Shown: positions 7,999 through 15,600 of the stretch, piece after piece | Layout: each line of letters opens with the position of its first letter | Numbering within the stretch: position 1 is the stretch's first letter | Origin: CAVSUZ01 sp963791885 | GTDB taxonomy: Bacteria > Pseudomonadota > Alphaproteobacteria > Acetobacterales > Acetobacteraceae | Assembly (NCBI GenBank): GCA_963791885.1 | Contig: CAWBUL010000004.1 | Location: forward strand, 1,426,001 to 1,490,000 | Length of the DNA stretch: 64,000 nucleotides | Direction: 5' to 3' | Position numbers and translations under genes: made by a program | Notes under the pieces: model-generated | The model's database searches: none | What the model saw: only the letters and a program-made list of their open reading frames with translations | Told to the model about the DNA's origin: nothing

Positions 7999-8373
7999 AT
8001 GCTGCTGGCGCGCGAATTGACTGAGAGAGTCATCGGGCTGGCGATTGAGGTGCACCGATTGACCGGGCCGGGCATGCTGGAATCCGTCTATGAGGGCTGC
8101 CTGTGTCATGAGTTGGCGCAGGCAGGGATCGGCTTCGAGCGGCAGGTCAGGATTCCGGTTGTCTATAAGGGCGTCCGGTTTGAGGAGGGGTTTCGTGCCG
8201 ACATTCTTGTGGACGGGCAGTTGGTCGTTGAGATCAAGGCGGTTGCGGATATCGTGCCGGTGCACGAGGCACAGATCATCAGCTATCTGCGTATGAGTGG
8301 GCTTAGACTCGGTCTGCTGTTCAATTTTCATGCCCGGCTGTTGAAGGATGGGCTTCGGCGGTTTGTCGTTTAG
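7999..8373 (+). CDS. GxxExxY protein (PD-(D/E)XK-like)
   Basis: 124 residues, full length for the family. The signature is G25-M-L-E28-S-V-Y31. It is followed by 'FRADILVDGQLVVEIKA', which has the Asp...Glu-x-Lys spacing of PD-(D/E)XK nuclease folds. Members are widespread, often beside repeats or mobile DNA, and their biological role is unsettled. A GAGAGAGG Shine-Dalgarno lies 5 bp before the ATG. It is followed 10 bp later by the membrane-anchored protein gene and may be co-transcribed with it. A nuclease fold is family knowledge; activity is not shown. Confidence 0.85.
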   Translation: MLLARELTERVIGLAIEVHRLTGPGMLESVYEGCLCHELAQAGIGFERQVRIPVVYKGVRFEEGFRADILVDGQLVVEIKAVADIVPVHEAQIISYLRMSGLRLGLLFNFHARLLKDGLRRFVV

Positions 8374-8383
8374 AGAGGCGAGC

Positions 8384-9550
8384 GTGCACATTCGTGACGA
8401 GTCCGAAGGCAAACGCCAAAGGACAGATGGGCCGGCCGAGCACCCTGAAATCGCTACGGGCGCCATACTCGCCTATCGCCTGTTCCAGGCGGCGTACGAG
8501 ATCGACCTTAGCGCGGCCGAACGATCGTTATCGGCACGGAGCCATACCGCCGTGTCGCGCGGCCGCTTCGAGGTCACGCCATCGAGGGCGATGACGTTCG
8601 GGGTTGCACCGTTGGAACTGGCGCTGGAACCGGTCACGCTGCCTCTGAAAGAGGGTCCGGTGCACGCGACAGTCAGCGTGCGCGCGTTCGATTTCGGTAT
8701 CATCAGCATTGCTGTCCGCCTGGCGGTCGCGCAAGTGCCGTGGCCAGAGTTTGCCGATCGGCTGGAGGCGGTGCAGCGTGCGGTCGGCTCGGGCGCCGGC
8801 GCGGCGTTCTGGAGCAATTTGTTACAACAGATACGGCACTTGCTCGGCGAGGCGATGATTCGTCCCACGTCGGGCACGCTGGAAGAGGATTACCTGGTCG
8901 CTGTCGTGAATGCGTTCGATACACCGCTGAGTGCGGCCGAGCTGCAGGAGCGGATCGACCTGGTGCCGCTGCTATCGGGGGAACGGCGGGCGCTGTCGGA
9001 CACGGCCCGACAGGAGCTGCTGCGGCAACGATTCTCCTACTACACGGACGATTTGGTCGTGCTGACCTGGGACCGCGCCTTCATTTATGAGCCACGCGGT
9101 GATTCCGATGTCATCGACGTTCTGGAGGTGGCCAACGCGCAGTTGCTGGAGATGCGCTCTTACGAGGCGCTGTTGGATGCCGAACTGCCGGGCATGTACG
9201 ACGCGGTCGAAGCCGCTCGGCGCGCGTGGTCAATATGGGCGCCACGCCGCTACGCCAACCTCGCGCGGCGGCTTTACACGATGGTTGCGGAGGTCACCGA
9301 ACTGACCGGCAAGGTGGAGAATGCGCTGCAGGTTACCGGCGATGTGTATTTGGCCCGGATTTATACGGCGGCGTTGGATGTGTTTCGCGTTCGTGCGACG
9401 AGTGCGTCGGTGGATCGGAAGCTCGCGACCATCCGGGAGACGTATACGGCGCTGAATGACGAGGCGTCGGGGCGCCGAGGCGAATGGTTGGAGGTGGCGA
9501 TTCTGGTGTTGATATTGATGGAGCTGGTTCTGCCGTTTTTAAGGGGGTAA
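8384..9550 (+). CDS. RMD1/DUF155-like protein with C-terminal membrane anchor
   Basis: About 388 residues from a GTG start at 8384, chosen because a GAGAGGCG ribosome binding site lies just upstream; an ATG at 8348 would overlap the previous gene. The C-terminal half has long helical stretches ('VANAQLLEMRSYEALLDAEL') and ends in a hydrophobic helix (LEVAILVLILMELVLPFL). A long helical region followed by a terminal membrane helix resembles the RMD1/DUF155 family, known from mitochondria and bacteria. The N-terminal 150 residues are beta-rich and unmatched. Family assignment is tentative. Between a GxxExxY gene and a TIR gene, a role in an accessory or defence module is possible. Confidence 0.55.
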   Translation: MHIRDESEGKRQRTDGPAEHPEIATGAILAYRLFQAAYEIDLSAAERSLSARSHTAVSRGRFEVTPSRAMTFGVAPLELALEPVTLPLKEGPVHATVSVRAFDFGIISIAVRLAVAQVPWPEFADRLEAVQRAVGSGAGAAFWSNLLQQIRHLLGEAMIRPTSGTLEEDYLVAVVNAFDTPLSAAELQERIDLVPLLSGERRALSDTARQELLRQRFSYYTDDLVVLTWDRAFIYEPRGDSDVIDVLEVANAQLLEMRSYEALLDAELPGMYDAVEAARRAWSIWAPRRYANLARRLYTMVAEVTELTGKVENALQVTGDVYLARIYTAALDVFRVRATSASVDRKLATIRETYTALNDEASGRRGEWLEVAILVLILMELVLPFLRG

Positions 9551-9698
9551 GATACATGGCTACCTGCCCGCCCGGTCGTATTGCGCAAAATCAAAGATCT
9601 CGCGCGACTGCCAGCGATTAGGGTAGGTTTCTGACTTTCCAAGGGTTAGCTACGCCTCACGCGCTGACCTGGAGTGCCACATACGGTCTCGGAAAACT

Positions 9699-9721
9699 CG
9701 CCGAATGCACACCGTTCGGCG
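9699..9721 (+). promoter_or_regulatory. Leader hairpin upstream of a small gene
   Basis: CGCCGAA-9 nt-TTCGGCG forms a perfect 7-bp GC-rich stem, ending about 17 bp before the ribosome binding site of the next gene. No T-run follows, so it may be an mRNA leader structure rather than a terminator. Confidence 0.35.
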
Positions 9722-9758
9722 AAAATATCCAACCCCGCGTCCTCCTTAGGAGATAGCT

Positions 9759-9971
9759 ATGTCCGATACGCAATGGAAGGTGGGAAGCACGCGGCCGACC
9801 TCCTACGGCGCGGCACAGCGGTACGGCTATGGCTTCGCTATTCAGAATTTCCGAGGTGCTCCGCTCTTGAACATCACCTTCGCGACTAAGGAAGAGAGCC
9901 AGCGAGCCGAAACCGCTATCCGCAAAGCCACTGAGGATGCCGTGGATATTGTCGGCCACAATGGAAGTTGA
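9759..9971 (+). CDS. Small hypothetical protein
   Basis: 70 residues, no signal peptide or membrane segment, with a beta-rich first half (GYGFAIQNFRGAPLLNITF) and a helical end (KEESQRAETAIRKATEDAV). A strong TTAGGAGA ribosome binding site 6-7 bp before the ATG supports translation. It lies 56 bp upstream of the TIR gene on the same strand, so it could be a partner or sensor subunit. I do not recognise the family. Confidence 0.6.
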   Translation: MSDTQWKVGSTRPTSYGAAQRYGYGFAIQNFRGAPLLNITFATKEESQRAETAIRKATEDAVDIVGHNGS

Positions 9972-10027
9972 TTTGCGCGGTGCCTGCACGCGAACCGCGA
10001 CGCGCTCACACGTCAGGACAGTCGGCA

Positions 10028-10981
10028 ATGCCGGGTTCCTTTGTCAGTTACACCGCCCCCGACGAGCCCTGGGCTGAATGGATCGCCTGGGCGTTGGAGG
10101 AGGCCGGGTTCTCGACGGTTCTTCAAAAATTGGATTTTGCCGCCGGCACCAATTTCGTGCTTGAGATGCACAAGGCCGCGGCTCAGGCCAAGTGCACTGT
10201 CGCCGTGCTGTCGCCGGACTATCTTGCATCGTCGAGGTTCGGCGCGGCGGAATGGGCGGCAGCTTTCGCAGGCGACCCTGACGGCCAAATGCGCCGCTTG
10301 ATCCCCGTGAGGGTCAGAGACTGCAACCTAGGCGGCCTGCTAAAACCGATCGTCTACATCGATCTGGTTGGACTCGGCGAGGCCGAAGCCAAACAATGCC
10401 TCCTCGCGGATTTAGCGGGTACCCGGCGGAAACCTGCTCAGCGGCCGAGCTTCCCTGGCGCGGCCGGCTCATTCCGTCCCTTTCCCGGCAAAGCGCAGGT
10501 GAGTCAGTCTTCGAGGACGGGTACACGCTTTATGCCCAGGATTCGGAGCGCGATCACTGACATCGACCGGCGTCGGTTCTCCAAAGCAGCTTTCGAATCA
10601 ATCCATCGATGGTTCGAAGAATCGTTAGCAGAACTCACTCGACAGAATCAGGGCGTAGAATTCGATCTCACGCCCGTCGACGCTACGAAATTTGCTGCCG
10701 AGATATTTGTCGGCGGCGAGAGCCGAGCGTGCTGCAAGATCTGGATCGGTGGAATGATGGCTGGCGATGACATCGCCTACGCCGAAGGGCAGGCCGCGCT
10801 GGGATCGAATAGTTTAAACGAAAGTCTGTATGTGAGGGAGGTCGACGGCGAGCTTGTCTTAAGTTCGCTTATGGGCGGGGCTTTCGGGCGGGCGGCCGAG
10901 GGCCTCGATCTCCACCGTCTCAGTCCCGAGCAAGCAGCAGAGTATCTCTGGCGACGGTTCGTCTGGGGTTTGGAACGGTAG
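10028..10981 (+). CDS. TIR-domain protein
   Basis: 317 residues from the ATG at 10028, where the TIR fold begins ('MPGSFVSYTAPDEPWAEW'); a longer start at 9968 would overlap the small gene. Residues 4-145 are a bacterial TIR domain: FVSYT beta-A, 'ISP'-like 'VAVLSPDYLASS' and the conserved Glu75 in 'AEWAAAF', the position of the NAD-cleaving glutamate in related TIR NADases. Residues 165-317 are a separate C-terminal domain ('DRRRFSKAAFESIHRWFEE', 'CKIWIGGM', 'LSPEQAAEYLW'). I recall this domain alone or fused to sensors in other bacteria. TIR proteins often trigger abortive anti-phage defence. The partner is unknown. Confidence 0.8.
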   Translation: MPGSFVSYTAPDEPWAEWIAWALEEAGFSTVLQKLDFAAGTNFVLEMHKAAAQAKCTVAVLSPDYLASSRFGAAEWAAAFAGDPDGQMRRLIPVRVRDCNLGGLLKPIVYIDLVGLGEAEAKQCLLADLAGTRRKPAQRPSFPGAAGSFRPFPGKAQVSQSSRTGTRFMPRIRSAITDIDRRRFSKAAFESIHRWFEESLAELTRQNQGVEFDLTPVDATKFAAEIFVGGESRACCKIWIGGMMAGDDIAYAEGQAALGSNSLNESLYVREVDGELVLSSLMGGAFGRAAEGLDLHRLSPEQAAEYLWRRFVWGLER

Positions 10982-10984
10982 GTC

Positions 10985-11491
10985 TTGAAGATTGAGCCAA
11001 ATGTAAAAATGTCGAGGTTCGCGAAGCACCAGTCGGGTGATCTGTTTATTTGCTTCGACTATGAGGCAGCTTGCCTCGCCATGAAGGGCGTCGATCCAGA
11101 GATGGACGGTGATGCACTCGCCCTGCTTTTGGGGCCGCAGCTTCCGCCCGAGATGGGCAGTGGGCCAAGGATCACTGGCGAGCCAGCAAGCAGCGTCTTG
11201 GCTCTCGGCAACAACTTTGTTCTTCGCCTTCCTGATGAACCTGGGGGATGGATCAGGCAAACACCGCCCAGCGAGGCCACCTGCGTTCTTCTGTTGAATG
11301 ACCAGGCTTACATCCGGGCGAATTTCGGTCGCAGGCCCGGAGAGGTCGCAATGTGTTGGGTCGAAGCAGCGACGGGTGTCTTGCGCTACCGCCTCCCTCG
11401 CGGCGACGCGGCGTATGCCGTCGATTGGGAGATCGTGATGGAAAGTCCGTTGATTTCGGAGCACCTCATCTTTCGCGCCCCGAAGGCGTAA
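10985..11491 (+). CDS. Hypothetical protein downstream of the TIR gene
   Basis: 168 residues starting at a TTG 3 bp after the TIR stop, or at ATG 11009 (160 residues), which has no obvious ribosome binding site. There is no signal peptide or membrane helix. The protein is beta-rich, with several tryptophan/cysteine-containing strands (EVAMCWVEAATG, AVDWEIVMES). The tight spacing implies co-translation with the TIR gene, so it may be a regulator or immunity-type partner. I do not recognise the family. Confidence 0.55.
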   Translation: MKIEPNVKMSRFAKHQSGDLFICFDYEAACLAMKGVDPEMDGDALALLLGPQLPPEMGSGPRITGEPASSVLALGNNFVLRLPDEPGGWIRQTPPSEATCVLLLNDQAYIRANFGRRPGEVAMCWVEAATGVLRYRLPRGDAAYAVDWEIVMESPLISEHLIFRAPKA

Positions 11492-11590
11492 TACCAAGGC
11501 TCCGAGACTGCAACTCTTGCGGCCGCGGATCGCGAGATAGACGGAAGGGGAGCGATCCCGCTTCCCCGTGGGGTTTTGGGCGAACAGCCA

Positions 11591-11625
11591 AGCCTCTCTG
11601 TGGTTCTTCGTGTTCTCCGTGTTGA
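11591..11625 (-). repeat. CACGGAG-type repeat, minus orientation
   Basis: The minus strand reads as a run of CACGGAG/CACGAAG/CACAGAG units, related to those at 7947 and 18477. The surrounding 11492-11786 contains no gene that I can support. Confidence 0.45.
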
Positions 11626-11786
11626 ATGCTTGCGGCAGAGCGGCTGGCTCAAGCCAGCCATGCTCATCCGAGGCCTACGCAGAGCCGAGCTCGCGTTCGG
11701 GACGCTGCGTGCGACGGTTCGGACGAATTTGCTTTCCCCTTTTCGCAGGGACCGCGCTGCGCTCCTCACAAGAAAATGGTGGGCTG

Positions 11787-11843
11787 GTGCGATTCGCCCT
11801 CGGTCGCCACGGCCCGCTGCGCGGGCCTCGCGATGACGTTGGG
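11787..11843 (+). repeat. 57-bp direct repeat, copy A
   Basis: Matches 13052-13108 at 51 of 57 positions by eye. Each copy sits just before a 3' end of the D-threonine-aldolase-like gene (fragment at 11868, intact gene at 13199), so the repeat belongs to a larger duplicated segment. Confidence 0.7.
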
Positions 11844-11867
11844 TCGCCGACGCGGCTTAGTATTAGT

Positions 11868-12080
11868 CCATCGCCCCGCGCCCGCGGCGACGGGCCAGAG
11901 GCACTCCGCGCGCCGACATACCAATCGTAGCGATCCACCGTCGGATCGCAGTGGCCGGGGACCCAGACGCACCTTCTGCCCCAGCTTCAGCGCGGCCGCT
12001 TCACTCGGAACTTCCAACTTGCCATGCTCGTCCCAGGCGCTGACATACTTTTCGTCCGGCCGCTGCCAGGAGCGCCGCTG
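11868..12080 (-). pseudogene. C-terminal fragment of a D-threonine-aldolase-like (DSD1 family) gene
   Basis: About 210 bp closely matching the last 70 codons of the intact gene at 13199-14323. It covers the segment KLEVPSE(A/T)AALKLG(Q/E)KVRL and the HCDPT-to-CLWPVA region, with small indels that shift the frame. The fragment lacks the PLP-binding N-terminus and cannot make an enzyme. It is the upstream member of a segmental duplication that brackets the lipoprotein gene. Confidence 0.75.
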
Positions 12081-12095
12081 TTTCGTCCTTTGCCG

Positions 12096-12683
12096 TTATG
12101 CCCTAGCCACGGAAACCAGCACGGCCCGCGTCACCGTTGCCAGCACGTTGGTACCCGGCTGTAATCCATTGACGAACGCAAAGTTTGCGGGGTTCGTCGC
12201 GGTGATCATATCGACGCTGCCGTCGGGCAGACGGAACGTGACGGTGTGCGTATTCTGATCGACGCTCAAGATCTGCACGGTCAGTCTCGTCTGCGTGCCA
12301 AGAAGGCCAGCCGGCATCTGCCCGGCTCCCGCGCCGGCGGTGCCCACAGTGACCTCGACACCACTCACCGGTACTGTCGCGCCGGTCACCAGGAAATCTA
12401 TCCGGTCACGATAGGATAGCCGCACCGTATCTCCAGCCTTGATCTGTGCGAGGTTCTGCACCTCCGGCGGCACGTCGAACGTTGCGATACCGCCGTCCTG
12501 CCCGCGTAGAATAATTTGACGGTTGACCTGGTCGACGCCGACGACGGTCGCACTCGCCTCATTCGCGGCCGACACGCTGGTCTGCGCACCTGTCGGCGTC
12601 GGCGGTGGTACACAGCCTGATAGCGGACCTGTCGCGAGAAGCGCCGCCAATACCAAGCCGACCATCCGTGGACGAAGCTGCAT
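12096..12683 (-). CDS. Putative lipoprotein, two repeated beta-domains
   Basis: About 195 residues from the ATG at 12683, which has GGGGAGG 6 bp upstream. The signal peptide ends in a lipobox-like LSGC, so the protein is probably lipid-anchored in the envelope. Two similar halves follow: 'ATVVGVDQVNRQIILRGQDG' with 'VRLSYRDRIDFLV', and 'TVQILSVDQNTHTVTFRLPDG' with 'VLATVTRAVLVSV'. Each is a small beta-barrel-like repeat. The gene lies between the two copies of a duplicated segment. Function unknown. Confidence 0.7.
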   Translation of the reverse strand: MQLRPRMVGLVLAALLATGPLSGCVPPPTPTGAQTSVSAANEASATVVGVDQVNRQIILRGQDGGIATFDVPPEVQNLAQIKAGDTVRLSYRDRIDFLVTGATVPVSGVEVTVGTAGAGAGQMPAGLLGTQTRLTVQILSVDQNTHTVTFRLPDGSVDMITATNPANFAFVNGLQPGTNVLATVTRAVLVSVARA

Positions 12684-13051
12684 GACGTTCCTCCCCATTT
12701 TGCACGCTGAGCCGCTATTGCGCAGCACTCAGTAAGGCTTCCTCACCCGATCGCTGGACAGCGTTATGCCCAAGTTCAGTCATCCGGCGGATGACTTCGG
12801 TCGCGCCGCCCATACGTTTTCCCGAGACAGGCTTCGTCAGGCAATCACCATCTCGTCGAGTCTGTGGTTGACGATCCAGTTCGCCCGCGGCCTCACGTCG
12901 CAGGACTATGGCGAATGCGGCCAGGTTTGTCCATTGTAGCACGCGATACCGCAGCGCGTGGCGTTGGTCTGTTCGGTGCCGCCAATTCTGTTTTTTGCTC
13001 TCGGTTCTCGCAAGGACAATATAATGGGCGCGCGATGCGCATGTTGGTTAA
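12684..13051. other. Gene-free stretch without recognisable content
   Basis: No intact gene, RNA or hairpin terminator is recognised between the lipoprotein start and the second copy of the 57-bp repeat. It contains the upstream region of the lipoprotein gene. Confidence 0.4.
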
Positions 13052-13108
13052 GTGCGGTTCGCCCTGGGTCGCCACGGCCCTCTACGCGGGCTTCACGATG
13101 ACGTTGGG
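13052..13108 (+). repeat. 57-bp direct repeat, copy B
   Basis: Partner of 11787-11843 (six mismatches by eye), 1,265 bp away in the same orientation. A further related string containing CTTCTCGCGATGAC follows at about 13158. Confidence 0.7.
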
Positions 13109-13198
13109 GGTGCTTCGGTTGCGAGCTCTCACACGAGATTGCTTCGTCGCGCTATGCGCTTCTCGCGATGACACGAGACGCACCCTTTTCAGCCGCCA

Positions 13199-14323
13199 TC
13201 AGTACATCGCGCCGCGCGCGGCGACCGGCCAGAGGCACTCCACGCGTCCGTTCCGCACGCCGACATACCAATCGTAGCGGTCCACCGTTGGATCGCAGTG
13301 TCCGGGCACGAGGCGCACCTTCTCTCCCAGCTTCAGCGCGGCCGTTTCACTCGGAACTTCCAACTTGCCATGTTCGTCCGAGGCGCTGACGTATTTGATG
13401 TCCGGTCGCGCCCACAGCGTCGGCATGCCACTTTCGATCGATACCGCCTTGTGTCCGGCATCCAGCACGGCCAGGCCGGGACGCGCGGTGCTCATGACCG
13501 TCGCGAGCACGAACAATGAGTGGCGGAAGGTGCTGACAGGCTTGCCGGCCTCATCGAGGTTGCGGGCGTAGTCGGCGTCCATGAAGACGTAGCTGCCGGC
13601 CTGAATCTCATTGTAAACGCCGGAGGCGAACTCGAACACGAAGGTCCCCGTCCCTGCCCCGCCGACGATCGGGCATTCCAGACCCTGCTGGCGCAGTTGC
13701 TCGACGGTGCGGCGGGAGCCGTCCACCGCGAAGTCGATCATCTTGCGGCGCTCCTCGACTGTGCGCTTGTGCTGCGCGCTGCCGTGATAGGCTTGGAGGC
13801 CACCGAAGCTCAGGTGGCGGGACTCGGCGATACGCTGCGCCAGCGCGACGGCCTCAGGGCCGGGCGAGACGCCGCAGCGGCCGGCGCCGACGTCGATCTC
13901 CACGAGGACCGGAAGGCGGATGCCGCCGTGGGCCGCCGCATCCTCCAGCATCACGACCTGGGCCGCGTCGTCGGCGCAGACCGCGATGCGGCCGAGCCGG
14001 GCCAGGGCGACGAGGCGGGCGAGCTTGCCGGCGCCTACGACTTCGTTGCTGACGAGGATGTCGGGGATGCCGCCCCAGGCAAGTGCCTCGGCTTCACCGA
14101 CCTTCTGCACGCACTGGCCAATGGCGCCGCGGGCCATCTGGAGGCGGGCGATGACGGGCGATTTGTGGGTCTTGGCGTGGGCGCGGAGCTTGGCGCCGGT
14201 GGGGGCGAGCAGCGCGGCCATGCGGTCGAGATTGTATTCGAAGGCGTCGAGGTCGATGAGCAGGGCGGGCGTGTCGATTTCGTCTTCGCGCATGCCGGGC
14301 TGGGCGGGCGGTGCTTGCAGCAT
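13199..14323 (-). CDS. DSD1-family PLP enzyme (D-threonine aldolase / D-hydroxyaspartate dehydratase-like)
   Basis: 374 residues, family length. The N-terminal alanine-racemase-like barrel carries the PLP lysine in 'RAHAKTHKSP' (about Lys51). The C-terminal beta domain carries the metal-binding 'GHCDPTVD'. Enzymes of this family cleave or dehydrate D-3-hydroxy amino acids with PLP plus a divalent metal. The MFS gene ends 4 bp upstream, so the pair is an operon, perhaps uptake and breakdown of a D-amino acid. The 3' end of this gene is duplicated as a fragment at 11868. The exact substrate cannot be read from sequence. Confidence 0.82.
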   Translation of the reverse strand: MLQAPPAQPGMREDEIDTPALLIDLDAFEYNLDRMAALLAPTGAKLRAHAKTHKSPVIARLQMARGAIGQCVQKVGEAEALAWGGIPDILVSNEVVGAGKLARLVALARLGRIAVCADDAAQVVMLEDAAAHGGIRLPVLVEIDVGAGRCGVSPGPEAVALAQRIAESRHLSFGGLQAYHGSAQHKRTVEERRKMIDFAVDGSRRTVEQLRQQGLECPIVGGAGTGTFVFEFASGVYNEIQAGSYVFMDADYARNLDEAGKPVSTFRHSLFVLATVMSTARPGLAVLDAGHKAVSIESGMPTLWARPDIKYVSASDEHGKLEVPSETAALKLGEKVRLVPGHCDPTVDRYDWYVGVRNGRVECLWPVAARGAMY

Positions 14324-14326
14324 GGT

Positions 14327-15571
14327 TCAGTTCCCTGGTTGTGGCGGCATGCTGGCGGGCTGCGTCTTGTCGGGCAAGCGCACGGGACGAGTCTCCGGCA
14401 CTGTGAGGGCGAGCACCGCCAGGGCGGCCACGGCGACGCCGACGAGTGCCAGCGTAGCGATCTCCGTGCCGGCCTGATCCGCCAGCCAGCCGGCCGCGAA
14501 GGTGCTGATCGTTGCGCCGATGCCCGAGGCGAGGGCCAGCGAGTTGATGGCCAGGTTCATGAAGGCGGTGCGGCGGGTCATGTCGGCTGCGATCAGGGAA
14601 ATCATGATGCCCAGGACGGCGCCGCTGATGCCGTCGCAGGCCTGGGCCAGCAGCAATCCCGCCGGACCTGGGACGAGCGCGAGGAGCACTCCCTTCACGG
14701 GGAGCGCACCGAACCCGAGGAGCAGGATCGGGCGGCGGCCGTGGGTCTCGGCCGCGCGCCCCAGTGTCGGGGAGATGGCGGCGACGACGAGCTGCGAGAC
14801 GATGATGGCGGCGGAGACCATCAGCCCGGCGTCGTGGCCGCGCTTTGCCAGGGCATTCACGGCGAGCGGCAGCATGCCCGCGTTGGCGAGGGCAAAGAGC
14901 AGGACGGAAATGGCGAAGGTGTGGAGGTGCCGCTGGAGGTAGATGTCCCACAAACGGTGGCCGGCCTTGCGCCTCTGTTTGGGGTGCAGCATCGCCGGAT
15001 GGGTCGGCGCGATGGGGGCTGAGGGCGCGATCCAGCGCAGCACCCAGACGGCGGGGATGGAGGCGGCGGCGACGACGAGGAAGGCGGTGCGGCTGTTGGC
15101 GGCGGAGGCGACCGCGCCGAGCACCAGGGCGGCGCTGGCGCTGCCGAGCGATTGCCAGCGGGTGTTGCCTCCGAGGGAGGCGCTGAAGCGGGTCGGTCCG
15201 AAGGCGGCGAGGGTGACGGCGGCGATGGCCGGGGTGATGACGGTGGCGGCGGCGGAATGCAGCAGCTCGGCGCCCATGACCGGGACGAAGCCGGTGGCGA
15301 AGCAGAAGGCGGCGGCGCTAACGCCGGTCAGGAGGGTGCCGGCGGCGAGGATGGCTCGTTTTTGTGCGACGAAGTCCACCAGGGCGCCGCCGGGGAGTTG
15401 GAGGGCCAAGGCGCCGATGGTGCCGATGCTGAGGGCGAGGCCGGTGTCGGTCTGGTTCCAGCCGGCGCCGATGAGCGCGAGATTGACGAACGGGCCAAAT
15501 CCCGTCTGCATCGCGGCGATCATGAAGTTGTAGGCCGAGAGGCCGCAGACCGCCTTGTTCATTGCCGGCAT
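14327..15571 (-). CDS. MFS transporter
   Basis: About 414 residues with twelve predicted membrane helices. The start at 15571 is chosen because GGGAGGAA lies 5 bp upstream. An 'RRTAFMNLAINSLALASG' loop and a conserved acidic/basic loop between helices 2 and 3 (VDFVAQKRA) fit the major facilitator superfamily. It is first in an operon with the DSD1-type enzyme. Its start is only 29 bp from the divergent phosphoesterase start at 15601, so the two promoters must overlap each other or the coding ends. Substrate unknown. Confidence 0.82.
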   Translation of the reverse strand: MPAMNKAVCGLSAYNFMIAAMQTGFGPFVNLALIGAGWNQTDTGLALSIGTIGALALQLPGGALVDFVAQKRAILAAGTLLTGVSAAAFCFATGFVPVMGAELLHSAAATVITPAIAAVTLAAFGPTRFSASLGGNTRWQSLGSASAALVLGAVASAANSRTAFLVVAAASIPAVWVLRWIAPSAPIAPTHPAMLHPKQRRKAGHRLWDIYLQRHLHTFAISVLLFALANAGMLPLAVNALAKRGHDAGLMVSAAIIVSQLVVAAISPTLGRAAETHGRRPILLLGFGALPVKGVLLALVPGPAGLLLAQACDGISGAVLGIMISLIAADMTRRTAFMNLAINSLALASGIGATISTFAAGWLADQAGTEIATLALVGVAVAALAVLALTVPETRPVRLPDKTQPASMPPQPGN

Positions 15572-15600
15572 CGAGATTCCTCCCACGCGTAGGAGATAGC

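Noticed and set aside
13520..15022. Plus-strand 500-codon open frame
   Set aside because: Antisense to the DSD1-type enzyme and MFS transporter; low-complexity Gly/Ala/Asp/Arg composition and no family motif.
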